Assembly (NCBI GenBank): GCA_009668015.1
Contig: WJYB01000006.1
Location: 124,001 to 188,000, forward strand
Source: Enterobacteriaceae bacterium RIT714
Lineage (GTDB): Bacteria > Pseudomonadota > Gammaproteobacteria > Enterobacterales > Enterobacteriaceae
DNA length: 64,000 nt
Direction of reading: 5' to 3'
The notes below the pieces were generated by a model. It was not told where the DNA came from. It did no database searches and saw only the letters and a program-made list of their open reading frames with translations. How positions within the stretch are numbered: the stretch's first letter is position 1; every line of letters starts with the position of its first letter. This document shows, piece by piece, positions 20,294 through 29,511 of the stretch. The position numbers were made by a program, and so were the translations under genes.

Positions 20294-20593
20294 TTTCTTT
20301 CCCCGGAAGCAAAAAATACTTCACAATTTATTTACATTTATAGTAACACATCGTCGCTTACCTGCTGTTTTTTTCATGAGAAACCCTTTCCAGCCGTATG
20401 TTACGGGCTTTAGCGTCTCATTTTTCAGGGCGTTATTATGTAAGTTACAGGCTCGCTTCGGCGCTATATGTACCCGTTTCTGCGATCTAACTCAACCTTT
20501 TTAACTACAACGATGTGACTTTTTACATAAATAGATTTTACATAAAATAAACAAACACGGGGTAAACAAACGTGAGTCTGGTTGATGCGTATC
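20294..20593. other. Gap upstream of yejG, no gene seen
   Basis: 300 bp between the yejG start and the bcr terminator. AT-rich, with several TTTACAT/ACATAAA stretches near 20520-20555 that could be promoter elements for yejG. I see no coding frame with family resemblance or a good ribosome site, and no stable RNA. Confidence 0.4.
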
Positions 20594-20622
20594 AAAAAAA
20601 GGGGCCGCTTTGGCCCCTTTTC
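20594..20622. terminator. Terminator of bcr
   Basis: AGGGGCC and GGCCCCT flank the loop GCTTT, with an A-run (20594-20600) that becomes a T-run on the - strand. It lies 6 bp after the bcr stop and has Ts on both sides, so it may be bidirectional. Confidence 0.85.
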
Positions 20623-20627
20623 TTGTA

Positions 20628-21824
20628 TCAGTTAGCCGATTTTCTGGGCCGACTGGCGTACAGATAGAAGAGAATCGAACAGGTCGCGCAAAATGCGATA
20701 GACCAAATCATCGGCCACGCGGTGTTAAAGGTGGCCATTGACAGCAGTGCGCCGACAATCGCGCCAATACCAAAACGGAACGTGCCCGCCAACGATGATG
20801 CGGTTCCGGCCATATGCGGGAATTCGTCCAGGATCACCGCCATCGCATTCGACGACACCATCGACACGCAGCCGACAAAGGCCGCCACGCCGACGACCAA
20901 CGCCCAGAAGCCAACATCGAAGAACGCGCTGAACACCATCCAGATCGCCATCACAAACTGGATCCACAGCCCCGCGCGGAACATGTTTAACGCCCCCACC
21001 CGACGAACAAAGCGGCTGTTAATGATGGTCATCACAAACAGGAACACAATGTTTAGCGCGAAGTAGTAGCCAAAATGCTGCGGTGAGACGTGGTTAATTT
21101 CGATGTAAACAAATGGCCCGGCGCTGAGGAATGAGAACATCCCCGCAAAGCTGAAGCCGCTTGCCAGCATATAGCTGAGGACGCGCTTATGGCGAAACAG
21201 CGAAGCGAAATTACCGATGGTGGTACGGATGTGAAACTTTTGCCGACGTTCGACCGGCAGGGTTTCATCAATGAAAAAGAAGATCATTGCAGATGCCAGC
21301 AGAGCGGCGATCGCCAGGATCCAGAAAATGGCGTGCCAGCTAAGCCAGACCAGCACAGCGCCGCCGATCATCGGTGCCAGTAAAGGTGCAATCGTTGTCA
21401 CCAGCATGACAAACGACATCATGCGGGAGAACTCTTCCTTCGGATAGATATCACGCATCAGAGCGTTAATCACCACGCTCGCGGCGGCTGCCGCCAGGCC
21501 ATGGAAAAAGCGCATGACAATCAGCTGATCGATCGTTTGTGCCAACGCACAGGCCACCGCAGCACCCGCAAATACCAGCGTTCCCCCCAGGATAACCGGC
21601 TTACGGCCGATACTGTCTGCCATTGGGCCATATAACAATTGCCCGACGGCAAAACCGAGGATGTAGGTACTGAGCGTCATTTGCGCGCTGCCTGCCGGTA
21701 CGCCAAACTGCGCGGAAATGACCGGGAGTGCAGGCAGATACATGTCGATAGACAGCGGCATCAGCATCGCCAGTAAACCCAGGATAAAAACAATGCTGAT
21801 TGATGAGTGTGGCCTGGTGGTCAC
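20628..21824 (-). CDS. bcr: Bicyclomycin/sulfonamide resistance MFS efflux pump Bcr
   Basis: 398-residue drug:proton antiporter of the DHA1 family with about 12 membrane helices. Motif A ([12 protein letters not shown]) lies near residues 66-77 and motif C-like glycine/proline sequence near 145. E. coli Bcr exports bicyclomycin, sulfonamides and cysteine. It follows rsuA by 15 bp in the same direction and is probably co-transcribed with it, as in E. coli. Confidence 0.94.
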   Translation of the reverse strand: MTTRPHSSISIVFILGLLAMLMPLSIDMYLPALPVISAQFGVPAGSAQMTLSTYILGFAVGQLLYGPMADSIGRKPVILGGTLVFAGAAVACALAQTIDQLIVMRFFHGLAAAAASVVINALMRDIYPKEEFSRMMSFVMLVTTIAPLLAPMIGGAVLVWLSWHAIFWILAIAALLASAMIFFFIDETLPVERRQKFHIRTTIGNFASLFRHKRVLSYMLASGFSFAGMFSFLSAGPFVYIEINHVSPQHFGYYFALNIVFLFVMTIINSRFVRRVGALNMFRAGLWIQFVMAIWMVFSAFFDVGFWALVVGVAAFVGCVSMVSSNAMAVILDEFPHMAGTASSLAGTFRFGIGAIVGALLSMATFNTAWPMIWSIAFCATCSILFYLYASRPRKSAN

Positions 21825-21839
21825 ATTGTGCTCCTGAAA

Positions 21840-22547
21840 TTAGCGTGAAGGCATGCCAACGCTGGCAATTTCTTCTTCCGTCAACGGGCGGTATTCACCG
21901 GGCTCAAGCTCGGGATCGAGTGCAATGTCACCAATACGTTCGCGATGCAGCCCCACAACACGGTTGCCAACGGCGGCGAACATCCGCTTCACCTGGTGGT
22001 AGCGCCCTTCGGTGATGGTCAGACGCACTTCTGTTGGGGTGATGACCTCAAGAACGGCGGGTTTGGTCAGATCTTTTTCGTTATGCAACTGCACGCCACG
22101 AGTGAACTGCTCGGCGGTGTCGTCAGCAACGGGGGATTCGAGCATGACCAGATAGGTTTTTTCGCAGTGATGGCGCGGAGAGGTTATACGGTGCGACCAC
22201 TGACCGTCATCGGTCATCAGCACCAACCCGGTAGTGTCAATATCCAGGCGCCCTGCCGCGTGGAGCTTATGCGCCACCGGTTCGTCGAGGAAATAGAGCA
22301 CCGTCGGATGATCCGGGTCATCGGTCGAGCACACGTAGCCTTCCGGCTTGTTGAGCATGAAGTAGCGCGGGCCGTTCTGCTGGGTCAACGTGTTGCCATC
22401 GAACTCCACCTCATGTTCTGGCTGGAGTTTGAAAGCACTATCTTTCACAATATCGCCATCCACAGTAACGCGGCTGGCGCGAATTTCACGCCCGGCAATA
22501 GCGCGGCTTACGCCGAGTTGCTGAGCGATAAACTTATCAAGTCGCAT
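21840..22547 (-). CDS. rsuA: 16S rRNA pseudouridine(516) synthase RsuA
   Basis: 235-residue enzyme that isomerises U516 of 16S rRNA. The N-terminal S4-like RNA-binding domain (1-~55) is followed by the RsuA-family catalytic domain, with the nucleophile Asp102 in [12 protein letters not shown]. First gene of rsuA-bcr, divergent from radD with a 151-bp gap holding both promoters. The few extra residues compared with E. coli (231) lie at the C-terminus. Confidence 0.95.
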   Translation of the reverse strand: MRLDKFIAQQLGVSRAIAGREIRASRVTVDGDIVKDSAFKLQPEHEVEFDGNTLTQQNGPRYFMLNKPEGYVCSTDDPDHPTVLYFLDEPVAHKLHAAGRLDIDTTGLVLMTDDGQWSHRITSPRHHCEKTYLVMLESPVADDTAEQFTRGVQLHNEKDLTKPAVLEVITPTEVRLTITEGRYHQVKRMFAAVGNRVVGLHRERIGDIALDPELEPGEYRPLTEEEIASVGMPSR

Positions 22548-22698
22548 GAAATCTTTTTAGCCTTAATGGTGCTGGAAGTCGGACCAGATGTCCGAAAAAG
22601 AAGCAGTCAAGAACTGTCCAGTATAGCGGTCTGGACGCGCCACTCAAGGGAAAAAGTTTCGTGGCATACTATGTGCGAGATAACAAAATCGAGAACCC

Positions 22699-24459
22699 AT
22701 GACTTTTACACTTCGCCCCTACCAGCAGGAGGCCGTTGACGCCACCCTCGCCTGGTTTCGCAAACACACAGAACCCGCCGCTATTGTGCTGCCGACCGGT
22801 GCTGGCAAAAGTCTGGTGATCGCTGAGCTTGCACGTCTGGCACGAGGCCGGGTACTGGTACTGGCGCACGTCAAAGAGCTGGTCGCGCAGAACCACGCCA
22901 AATACTGTGCGCTGGGGCTTGAAGCCGACATTTTCGCCGCCGGGCTGAAACGCAAAGAGAGCCACGGCAAAGTAGTGTTTGGCAGCGTGCAATCCGTGGC
23001 GCGTAATCTTGAACGGTTCCGCAGTGAATTTTCACTGCTGATCGTCGATGAATGCCACCGCATCAGCGATGATGACGACAGCCAGTATCAGCAAATCCTC
23101 ACCCATCTGAAAACAGTAAACCCAAATGTTCGTCTGCTGGGCCTGACCGCCACGCCTTTCCGTCTGGGCAAAGGCTGGATTTATCAGTTTCATTATCACG
23201 GCATGGTGCGTGGCGACGAGAAAGCGCTGTTCCGCGATTGCATCTATGAGCTACCGCTTCGCTACATGATTAAGCATGGCTATCTCACCCCTCCGGAGCG
23301 TCTGGATATGCCGGTGGTGCAGTATGATTTCAGCCGTCTGCAGGCGCAAAGCAACGGCCTGTTTAGTGAGGCGGATCTGAACCATGAGCTGAAAAAACAA
23401 AAACGTATCACGCCCCATATCATCAGCCAGATTGAAGAGTTCGCCCTGACAAGAAAAGGGGTCATGATTTTCGCCGCCACGGTTGAACACGCGCGGGAAA
23501 TCACCGGCCTGCTCCCCGCCAGTGACGCCGCGTTAATTACCGGCGAGACGCCGGGCCCGGAACGTGACACGCTGATCGAAGCCTTTAAGGCGCAGCAGTT
23601 CCGCTACCTGGTGAATGTGTCGGTGCTGACGACCGGGTTTGACGCCCCGCACGTCGACCTGATAGCCATTTTGCGCCCGACCGAGTCCGTGAGCCTGTAT
23701 CAACAGATTGTCGGGCGCGGATTACGGCTGGCGCCGGGAAAAACCGACTGCCTGATCCTCGATTACGCGGGCAATCCGCACGATCTTTATGCGCCCGAAG
23801 TGGGCACCCCCAAGGGAAAAAGCGGCAATGTGCCGGTGCAGGTCTTTTGCCCTGCCTGCGGCTTTGCGAATACTTTCTGGGGGAAAACCACCGCTGACGG
23901 CACATTGATTGAGCACTTTGGCCGCCGTTGTCAGGGGTGGTTCGAAGACGATGATGGCCACCGCGAACAGTGCGATTACCGTTTTCGCTTTAAAAATTGT
24001 CCGCAATGCAACGCCGAAAATGACATCGCCGCACGGCGCTGTCGCGAGTGCGATACGGTGCTTGTCGATCCCGATGACATGCTGAAAGCTGCGCTGAAGC
24101 TCAAAGACGCTTTGGTTCTGCGCTGCTCGGGAATGGCGTTGCAGCCCGGTGCGGATGAGAAAGGCGAATGGCTGAAAATCACCTATTACGATGAAGATGG
24201 CGCAGACGTCAGCGAGCGTTTTCGTCTGCACACGCCCGCCCAACGCATGGCCTTTGAGCAGCTGTTTATGCGCCCGCACACCCGCACGCCGGGCGTGCCG
24301 TTACGCTGGATCACCGTCGCCGATATCGTTCAGCAGCAGGCGCTGTTACGTCATCCTGATTTTGTTGTTGCGCGTAAAAAAGGTCAGTTCTGGCAAGTGC
24401 GAGAGAAGGTTTTCGATTATGAAGGCCGTTTTCGCCGGGCCAATGAATTACGGGGTTAA
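22699..24459 (+). CDS. radD: DNA repair helicase-like protein RadD (YejH)
   Basis: 586-residue superfamily 2 helicase-like ATPase. Walker A is LPTGAGKS (residues about 33-40), the DEAH-type box is VDECHR and motif III is [10 protein letters not shown]. Motif VI ([13 protein letters not shown]) is present. The C-terminal third carries zinc-finger-type cysteine pairs ([20 protein letters not shown]). In E. coli RadD acts in repair of double-strand breaks and stimulates RecA-mediated strand exchange. Divergent from rsuA; rplY follows 125 bp later with its own promoter. Confidence 0.94.
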   Translation: MTFTLRPYQQEAVDATLAWFRKHTEPAAIVLPTGAGKSLVIAELARLARGRVLVLAHVKELVAQNHAKYCALGLEADIFAAGLKRKESHGKVVFGSVQSVARNLERFRSEFSLLIVDECHRISDDDDSQYQQILTHLKTVNPNVRLLGLTATPFRLGKGWIYQFHYHGMVRGDEKALFRDCIYELPLRYMIKHGYLTPPERLDMPVVQYDFSRLQAQSNGLFSEADLNHELKKQKRITPHIISQIEEFALTRKGVMIFAATVEHAREITGLLPASDAALITGETPGPERDTLIEAFKAQQFRYLVNVSVLTTGFDAPHVDLIAILRPTESVSLYQQIVGRGLRLAPGKTDCLILDYAGNPHDLYAPEVGTPKGKSGNVPVQVFCPACGFANTFWGKTTADGTLIEHFGRRCQGWFEDDDGHREQCDYRFRFKNCPQCNAENDIAARRCRECDTVLVDPDDMLKAALKLKDALVLRCSGMALQPGADEKGEWLKITYYDEDGADVSERFRLHTPAQRMAFEQLFMRPHTRTPGVPLRWITVADIVQQQALLRHPDFVVARKKGQFWQVREKVFDYEGRFRRANELRG

Positions 24460-24471
24460 CGGGACTTTTCA

Positions 24472-24583
24472 TTGATGTGGGGCGCGTTTGAGTATAAAAT
24501 GCCGCCCGCTTCACATCCGTGAGGCAGAACACTTACCTGCTGCTGGGTCGCCTGTAGCAGGACTTATTTACAGAGAGAAATCA
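24472..24583 (+). promoter_or_regulatory. rplY promoter and structured leader
   Basis: A promoter is visible: -35 TTGATG (24472-24477) and -10 TAAAAT (24495-24500), 17 bp apart. The leader contains CCTGCT (24536-24541) pairing with AGCAGG (24556-24561). In E. coli and relatives L25 represses its own mRNA through a 5S rRNA-like leader; position and base pairing fit that, but I did not model the L25-binding loop. Confidence 0.62.
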
Positions 24584-24868
24584 ATGTTCACTATCAACGC
24601 AGAAGTACGTAATGTGCAGGGTAAGGGTGCGAGCCGCCGCCTGCGCGCAGCTAACAAGTTCCCGGCTATCATTTATGGTGGCGAAGCTGCTCCAGTTGCT
24701 ATCGAACTGGAACAAGACAAAGTCTGGAACCAGCAGACTAAAGAAGGGTTCTACAGCGAAGTTCTGACTATCGTTATCGATGGTAAAGAAGAAAAAGTGA
24801 AAGTTCAGGCTGTTCAGCGTCACCCGTTCAAGCCAAAACTGTCTCACATCGACTTCGTTCGCGCGTAA
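24584..24868 (+). CDS. rplY: 50S ribosomal protein L25
   Basis: 94-residue 5S rRNA-binding ribosomal protein (short L25 form, without the CTC C-terminal domain). Begins [20 protein letters not shown] and matches E. coli L25 along its length. The ATG at 24584 follows AGAGAGAAA; the frame is open upstream but that part is the leader. Strongly biased codon use fits a highly expressed gene. Terminated by a strong hairpin shared with yejK. Confidence 0.98.
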   Translation: MFTINAEVRNVQGKGASRRLRAANKFPAIIYGGEAAPVAIELEQDKVWNQQTKEGFYSEVLTIVIDGKEEKVKVQAVQRHPFKPKLSHIDFVRA

Positions 24869-24883
24869 TCGCTGACAAGTTGA

Positions 24884-24911
24884 GAAAAACCCCGCGCTGC
24901 GGGGTTTTTTT
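24884..24911. terminator. Bidirectional terminator between rplY and yejK
   Basis: CCCCGC (24890-24895), loop GCT, GCGGGG (24899-24904), with AAAA before and seven T after. Serves rplY on the + strand and yejK on the - strand. Confidence 0.9.
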
Positions 24912-24918
24912 ATGTCTG

Positions 24919-25926
24919 CTATTTGCCGCCGGAAGTCCGACGCTGCAGCTGATCGCGCAGGTTTGGCGGCGTGCCTTTGATGGTCAACGTATCTGTCGCC
25001 GGATCCCAGAAAATACGCTCGCCCAGCAGCATGGCATCAAAATTGACCGTTAACCCGCCACCGCTTCCGGCAAACCTGGTAAGCTGACGCAGCGTGCTGC
25101 GATCGGCCGGGAAACTCTCTTCCAGCTCATAGCCTTTATCCGCCGTAAACTCGTGGAAGCTGACCTCGCTGACGCCTGAAAGCTCTTTCGACAGAGACTC
25201 CAGCTCAATCTCTTCACCCGCCTGAAGCTGTTCGTTGCAGTAGCTGTAAACCTGCTGACGCACGTTCTGACGCTCAGATTTATCGAGCTGCGCTTCTGCG
25301 GTGAAATCATCGACAGCCTGCAGCAGCCCTTTATTCTGCGCTTTCGCGTTCAGGCCTTCGCTGGCTCCCAGGAAATCCATAAAGAAGTCGGCGACTTTAC
25401 GGCCCACGCGCCCTTTCAGGAAGGTCAGATAGCGGGTCGACTCCGGGTTGGTTTCCCATTCGGTTAAATCAATACGCGCCACGATATCGGCATGGTTGAT
25501 GTCCAGATAGTGCGTCGAGCTGATATCCAGTTGCTCATTGACACGCATACTGCTCAGGTTGTTGAGTACCGTTACCAGCAGATATTCCACCGCCAGATAG
25601 CGGTACTGGCAGAACAGGACGATGCCACCATCGGCAAACGGATACTTTGCCAGTTCGTCACGCAGACGCCCGGTCGCCGCTCGGCTGAAGGCCAGAAAGT
25701 CTTCTTCGCCCTGACGCTGCAAACGCAAGCTTTCAGCCAGTTCACTCTCTTCATTGAACATGCCGTAGGCTTTATTTTTGGCGCTGTAAACGCGGTGTAG
25801 CTCCGCCATCATTTCCACAACGGTAGGCGTTGGTTCCAGTAACGAATCGCGAAGCACCAGCTCCAGGGTTTGCTCATCACGCTTGATAAGCTGGTGCAAA
25901 GCAATCTGGTTGATATCCAGACTCAT
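24919..25926 (-). CDS. yejK: Nucleoid-associated protein YejK (NdpA)
   Basis: 335-residue cytoplasmic nucleoid-associated protein, same length as E. coli YejK, a 37 kDa protein reported to associate with DNA and topoisomerase IV. No enzymatic motif is visible. The frame is open 16 codons further upstream, but the ATG at 25926 ([10 protein letters not shown]) follows AAAGGAGAG and is the family start. Divergent from yejL with a gap of 133 bp. Confidence 0.93.
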   Translation of the reverse strand: MSLDINQIALHQLIKRDEQTLELVLRDSLLEPTPTVVEMMAELHRVYSAKNKAYGMFNEESELAESLRLQRQGEEDFLAFSRAATGRLRDELAKYPFADGGIVLFCQYRYLAVEYLLVTVLNNLSSMRVNEQLDISSTHYLDINHADIVARIDLTEWETNPESTRYLTFLKGRVGRKVADFFMDFLGASEGLNAKAQNKGLLQAVDDFTAEAQLDKSERQNVRQQVYSYCNEQLQAGEEIELESLSKELSGVSEVSFHEFTADKGYELEESFPADRSTLRQLTRFAGSGGGLTVNFDAMLLGERIFWDPATDTLTIKGTPPNLRDQLQRRTSGGK

Positions 25927-26059
25927 GATAAACTCTCCTTTTAGACCGGCGGTATTCAACCACCACCAACGCATGTGTGCAACAGAAGATAAAAAAGGGG
26001 AAAAAAAGCTGTTGCTACGGTAATATGTTGCCCTTTCATCAACAAACTGATTTTGATTT

Positions 26060-26287
26060 ATGCCACAACATTCCCGCTATAGTGATGAACACGTTGAACA
26101 ACTGCTCAGTGAGCTGGTCAACGTACTTGAAAAACATAAAACGCCGACCGATCTCTCCCTGATGGTTCTGGGAAATATGGTCACCAACCTTATCAATACC
26201 AGCGTTGCTCCGGCTCAGCGTCAGGCGATCGCAAAATCATTCGCCCAGGCATTGCAGTCTTCAGTCAGCGACGACCAGGCGCACTAA
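26060..26287 (+). CDS. yejL: UPF0352 protein YejL
   Basis: 75-residue small helical protein of unknown function, matching E. coli YejL in length and start ([16 protein letters not shown]). Located between yejK and pbgA as in E. coli. 19 bp separate it from pbgA, so the two are probably co-transcribed. Confidence 0.9.
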   Translation: MPQHSRYSDEHVEQLLSELVNVLEKHKTPTDLSLMVLGNMVTNLINTSVAPAQRQAIAKSFAQALQSSVSDDQAH

Positions 26288-26306
26288 GGGAAACGAACGA
26301 CAGTCT

Positions 26307-28067
26307 ATGGTGACGAATCGTCAGCGCTACCGCGAAAAAGTCTCCCAGATGGTAAGCTGGGGGCACTGGTTTGCCCTGTTCAACATTTTGTTGGGCATGG
26401 TGCTGGGCAGTCGTTATCTGTTCGTGGCCGACTGGCCAACGACGCTGATCGGGCGTATCTACTCCTGGGTGAGCGTTGTTGGGCACTTTAGCTTTCTGGT
26501 TTTCGCCACTTATCTGCTGATTCTGTTTCCTCTGACGTTTATCGTCATGTCGCAGCGGCTGATGCGGTTCTTATCCGCCATTCTTGCCACCGCTGGAATG
26601 ACCCTGCTGCTGATCGACAGTGAAGTGTTCACTCGCTTCCACCTGCATCTCAACCCGGTTGTCTGGGAACTGGTGATCAATCCCGACCAGAACGAGACCG
26701 CACGTGACTGGCAGCTGATGTTTATTAGCGTGCCCGTCATTCTGCTGATTGAGATGCTGTTTGCCACCTGGAGCTGGCAAAAGCTGCGGAGTTTGACCCG
26801 CCGCCGTCACTACGCCAAGCCTGTCGCCGGGCTGTTTTTTGTGGCGTTTATCAGCTCGCATATTATGTATATCTGGGCGGATGCGAACTTCTATCGCCCG
26901 ATTACCATGCAGCGCGCCAATTTGCCGCTCTCCTACCCCATGACGGCCCGTCGTTTTCTTGAAAAACACGGTCTGCTGGATGCGCAGGAGTATCAGCGTC
27001 GTCTGGTAGAGCAAGGCAATCCGGAAGCCGTGTCGGTTCAGTATCCGTTGAGTGACCTGCGCTATCGCGATATGGGCCAGGGCCAAAACGTATTGCTGAT
27101 TACCGTCGACGGCCTGAACTATTCTCGCTATGAAAAACAGATGCCTGCGCTTGCTGAATTTGCAGAGCAGAACATCAATTTCACTCAGCATATGAGTTCG
27201 GGGAATAACACCGATGCGGGTATTTTTGGCCTGTTCTACGGCATCTCTGCTGGCTATATGGACGGCGTGCTGTCAGCTCGCATTCCGGCTGCGCTGATTA
27301 CCTCACTGAATCAGCAGGGATATCAGCTTGGGCTGTTCTCCTCTGACGGATTCAGCAGCCCACTCTATCGCCAGGCGCTGCTGTCTGATTTCTCATTACC
27401 TGCGCCACGCAGTCAGTCCGACCAACAGACTGCCAGTCAGTGGGTTAACTGGCTCAATCGTTATGCCCAGGAAGACACGCGCTGGTTCTCATGGGTCGCG
27501 TTTAATGGCACCACGCTTGATGACAGCAATCAAAAAGGCTTTACGCGCCGCTATAGCCGTGCCGCAAGTGATGTCGATGCGCAGATTGCGCGCGTCATAA
27601 GCGCATTGCGTGACTCCGGTAAACTCAATAATACGGTGGTGATTATTACGGCAGGTCACGGCGTACCGTTGGGTGACGAAGCGAAGAATATGAACTGGTC
27701 GCGCCCTAACCTTCACGTTCCGCTGGTCGTTCACTGGCCGGGTACGCCTTCGCAGCGCATCAACATGCTGACCGATCATAAGGACGTCATGACGACGCTG
27801 ATGCAACGGTTGCTGCACGTGAGCACGCCAGCAAATGAATACTCGCAGGGACAGGATCTGTTCAGCGCCACGCGCCGACACGACTGGGTCACTGCAGCCA
27901 GCGAAAATACGCTGGCGGTGACAACCCCTGTACTGACGCTGGTGCTCAACAGCAACGGGAATTACCAGACCTATAATCTGCAGGGTGAGAAAATACACGA
28001 CCAAAAACCGCAGTTGAGCTTACTGTTGCAAGTGCTGACTGACGAGAAACGGTTCATCGCTAACTGA
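26307..28067 (+). CDS. pbgA: PbgA (YejM/LapC), inner-membrane regulator of LPS synthesis
   Basis: 586-residue essential-type membrane protein. Five N-terminal transmembrane helices (about 1-190) are followed by a linker and a large periplasmic domain of the alkaline phosphatase/sulfatase fold (about 245-586; LLITVDGLNYSRY marks its start). In E. coli it senses periplasmic LPS and controls LpxC degradation through LapB/FtsH. The family start is MVTNRQRYREK at 26307, not the longer frame that begins inside yejL. Followed by tRNA-Pro. Confidence 0.95.
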   Translation: MVTNRQRYREKVSQMVSWGHWFALFNILLGMVLGSRYLFVADWPTTLIGRIYSWVSVVGHFSFLVFATYLLILFPLTFIVMSQRLMRFLSAILATAGMTLLLIDSEVFTRFHLHLNPVVWELVINPDQNETARDWQLMFISVPVILLIEMLFATWSWQKLRSLTRRRHYAKPVAGLFFVAFISSHIMYIWADANFYRPITMQRANLPLSYPMTARRFLEKHGLLDAQEYQRRLVEQGNPEAVSVQYPLSDLRYRDMGQGQNVLLITVDGLNYSRYEKQMPALAEFAEQNINFTQHMSSGNNTDAGIFGLFYGISAGYMDGVLSARIPAALITSLNQQGYQLGLFSSDGFSSPLYRQALLSDFSLPAPRSQSDQQTASQWVNWLNRYAQEDTRWFSWVAFNGTTLDDSNQKGFTRRYSRAASDVDAQIARVISALRDSGKLNNTVVIITAGHGVPLGDEAKNMNWSRPNLHVPLVVHWPGTPSQRINMLTDHKDVMTTLMQRLLHVSTPANEYSQGQDLFSATRRHDWVTAASENTLAVTTPVLTLVLNSNGNYQTYNLQGEKIHDQKPQLSLLLQVLTDEKRFIAN

Positions 28068-28138
28068 TTAATTTTAAATCAGTTAGCGTAGCAGGCTCTT
28101 GCATTCAGCAAGTAAACAGGTACTATATTTTTCTGCAT

Positions 28139-28215
28139 CGGCACGTAGCGCAGCCTGGTAGCGCATCGTCATGGGGTGGCGAGGGTCGAGAGTTCAAATC
28201 TCTCCGTGCCGACCA
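28139..28215 (+). tRNA. proL: tRNA-Pro (GGG)
   Basis: 77 nt including an encoded CCA end. The acceptor stem CGGCACG pairs with CGTGCCG, the T arm is GAGAG-TTCAAAT-CTCTC, and the D loop contains the usual GG. The anticodon loop is ATGGGGT with anticodon GGG at 28173-28175; the anticodon stem TCGTC/GGCGA has one G-U pair. Corresponds to proL, which follows yejM in E. coli. Confidence 0.97.
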
Positions 28216-28227
28216 AAATTAAAAAAA

Positions 28228-28255
28228 AACCAACCTTTTACGGTTGGTTTTTTTA
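28228..28255 (+). terminator. Terminator after tRNA-Pro
   Basis: AACCAACC (28228-28235) and GGTTGGTT (28242-28249), followed by more T. Placed 13 bp after the tRNA. Confidence 0.88.
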
Positions 28256-28294
28256 TGTCTGTAATATAGAGATAATGAGCGACGAGAGCCACTC

Positions 28295-28636
28295 TTGAGT
28301 CATACCGCCAGCGTCCGGACCGACGCAATAATCATGTCTGTCGTCAGTGTCTTTAATTTTTTGACAGCGCCTATCCGACTCTCCATTTTCACCAGAACAG
28401 CGCTGACTCAAAATAATTATCTAAGACAATATTCCTGTGCTCAATGCCGCACCGCCTTAACCGAGCAATTAATCTATTCTGAAGTTGTTCAGCATTATCC
28501 ATCTCATAATCCCGTTAATTTTTTTCGCGAAAATAACCACCTTATTGCTATGGGAAATCAACAGGTTTTTCCAGAAATTACGATTGTAAGGCAAAGCCAA
28601 AACAGATATCGGACGTGGGATTTCTGTAAGCAATAA
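28295..28636 (+). CDS. Unrecognised small ORF after tRNA-Pro
   Basis: Open frame of 113 codons with a TTG at 28295, or 100 codons from the ATG at 28334. Neither start has a clear ribosome site, so coding status is doubtful. The predicted protein resembles no family I know. It contains a CxxC pair (CAQC) near residue 48 and a third cysteine near the C-terminus. The stretch looks more AT-rich than the neighbouring genes and sits directly downstream of a tRNA gene, a common place for acquired DNA. It could be a remnant of a larger gene or chance. Confidence 0.3.
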   Translation: MSHTASVRTDAIIMSVVSVFNFLTAPIRLSIFTRTALTQNNYLRQYSCAQCRTALTEQLIYSEVVQHYPSHNPVNFFRENNHLIAMGNQQVFPEITIVRQSQNRYRTWDFCKQ

Positions 28637-28660
28637 AAAGCCCTGCCTGGCGGCAGGGCT
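28632..28660 (-). terminator. Terminator of the Arg-Gln-Asp repeat gene
   Basis: AGCCCTGCC (28639-28647), loop TGGC, GGCAGGGCT (28652-28660). The A-rich left flank becomes a T-run on the - strand. The + strand side lacks a T-run. It lies 41 bp past the stop at 28702, which supports that gene being transcribed. Confidence 0.8.
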
Positions 28661-28701
28661 GTCATGATTCTCATTTATACAGAATACGAGATGCTCAGGC
28701 G

Positions 28702-28956
28702 TTAGTACTTAATGTCTCGCGCTTCCTGTCGACCATCCTGTTTCGACTGATGCTTATCCTGACGGCAGTCGTGATTACTTTGATCGTTACTGACTACACA
28801 CGAGCGTTTATCCTGGCGGGCATCCTGACGCGTGTCCTGGCGGGTATCCCGTGCGTCACGGCGCTGCGACCCTTGCTCGGTTGCTGACGCAGTGAAAGAG
28901 TAAAAAGCTGAAAGCACGATTGCCAGCAGAACAAATTTTCCCGGTTTTGAATTCAT
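28702..28956 (-). CDS. Small secreted protein with Arg-Gln-Asp repeats
   Basis: 84-residue protein I do not recognise by name. Residues 1-25 are a clear signal peptide (NSKPGKF, hydrophobic LLAIVLSAFYSF, cleavage after TASA). The mature part is about 59 very polar residues, built from short repeats RQDTRQDARQD at 39-49, with further RQD/KQD units at 65-67 and 72-74. Two cysteines, 53 and 64, bracket the only repeat-free part and could form a disulphide in the periplasm. The ATG at 28956 has GAGGG upstream and a proper terminator follows. Function unknown; both charges alternate, so it is not a simple cationic peptide. Confidence 0.72.
   Translation of the reverse strand: MNSKPGKFVLLAIVLSAFYSFTASATEQGSQRRDARDTRQDTRQDARQDKRSCVVSNDQSNHDCRQDKHQSKQDGRQEARDIKY
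28810..28857. repeat. Degenerate 12-bp tandem repeat inside the Arg-Gln-Asp gene
   Basis: Four consecutive 12-bp units (ATCCTGGCGGGC, ATCCTGACGCGT, GTCCTGGCGGGT, ATCCCGTGCGTC), each coding on the - strand for an RQDA/T-like tetrapeptide. Such an array can expand or shrink by slippage in whole units without changing frame. Confidence 0.7.
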
Positions 28957-29511
28957 TTAACGATTCCCTCGATAAATTGAAAATAGTGATTGCGCAGCCC
29001 CCTGACCCCCACGGTAACCTGATAACAAACAGTAGTTCTCTCAGGTAAGCAGAGCCGGCGCGGACTGCACTTGCTGGTTTACGCCAGCGACCCAGATTAT
29101 GAGCTGCTCTCTTTTTCTGTGAGCCTGTCGCGGCTAAAAAAGCATACAAGCATAATCTGAGTGTTCAGCGCGGATGATAATTAGTGAGCTGGCTTTATCA
29201 CAGGAATAAACATTCTATTTCTGGACAATAAAGGTGGTTGCGTAACTGATTCTCTCATCCGTACAGCATCCCCGAGAGCAAATAATCAGCGTCTCGTTTA
29301 CACTCAACAGATCGCCAAAAGGCCATCAAATGATGGCCTTTTGTGGTTCATGAATACGGCTATGGCTTATATATGAAGCCCGGCAACGGATGTGAATCCC
29401 GCTGAAATCGGTGAACCAGAGGCCGAAAGACAAGAACCTGACACCGGGAAAGACGACCACGAAGCCCTCTTGCTCACGCCCGCAGGCTGGCTTGATTATG
29501 GTCGCCGGAGT
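28957..29511. other. Structured non-coding stretch with an orphan inverted repeat
   Basis: 555 bp without a credible gene. Visible structures are GCTGG/CCAGC (29073-29077 and 29084-29088), CAGATTATG (29093-29101) opposite CATAATCTG (29151-29159), and a perfect 13-bp inverted repeat CAAAAGGCCATCA/TGATGGCCTTTTG (29316-29343). The last looks like a terminator, yet no gene ends near it on either strand. No tRNA or known sRNA was recognised. The promoter of the repeat-protein gene should lie near 28960-29100. Confidence 0.5.
29316..29345. terminator. Orphan terminator-like inverted repeat
   Basis: CAAAAGGCCATCA, AA, TGATGGCCTTTTG: a 13-bp perfect stem with A4 on the left and T4 on the right, typical of bidirectional terminators. 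The nearest stop on the + strand that could use it is over 700 bp away, so it may end a small RNA or be a relic of a lost gene. Confidence 0.6.

Noticed and set aside
20580..20700. Short open frame starting GTG near 20571 running into the bcr end
   Set aside because: Reads through the bcr terminator and antisense of bcr; no ribosome site or family match.
26571..27191. Open frame of 206 codons opposite pbgA
   Set aside because: Antisense shadow without ribosome site or recognisable domain.
28856..29149. 97-codon open frame on the - strand overlapping the repeat-protein gene
   Set aside because: Different phase from the supported gene, no ribosome site and no domain; the signal-peptide frame at 28956 is better.
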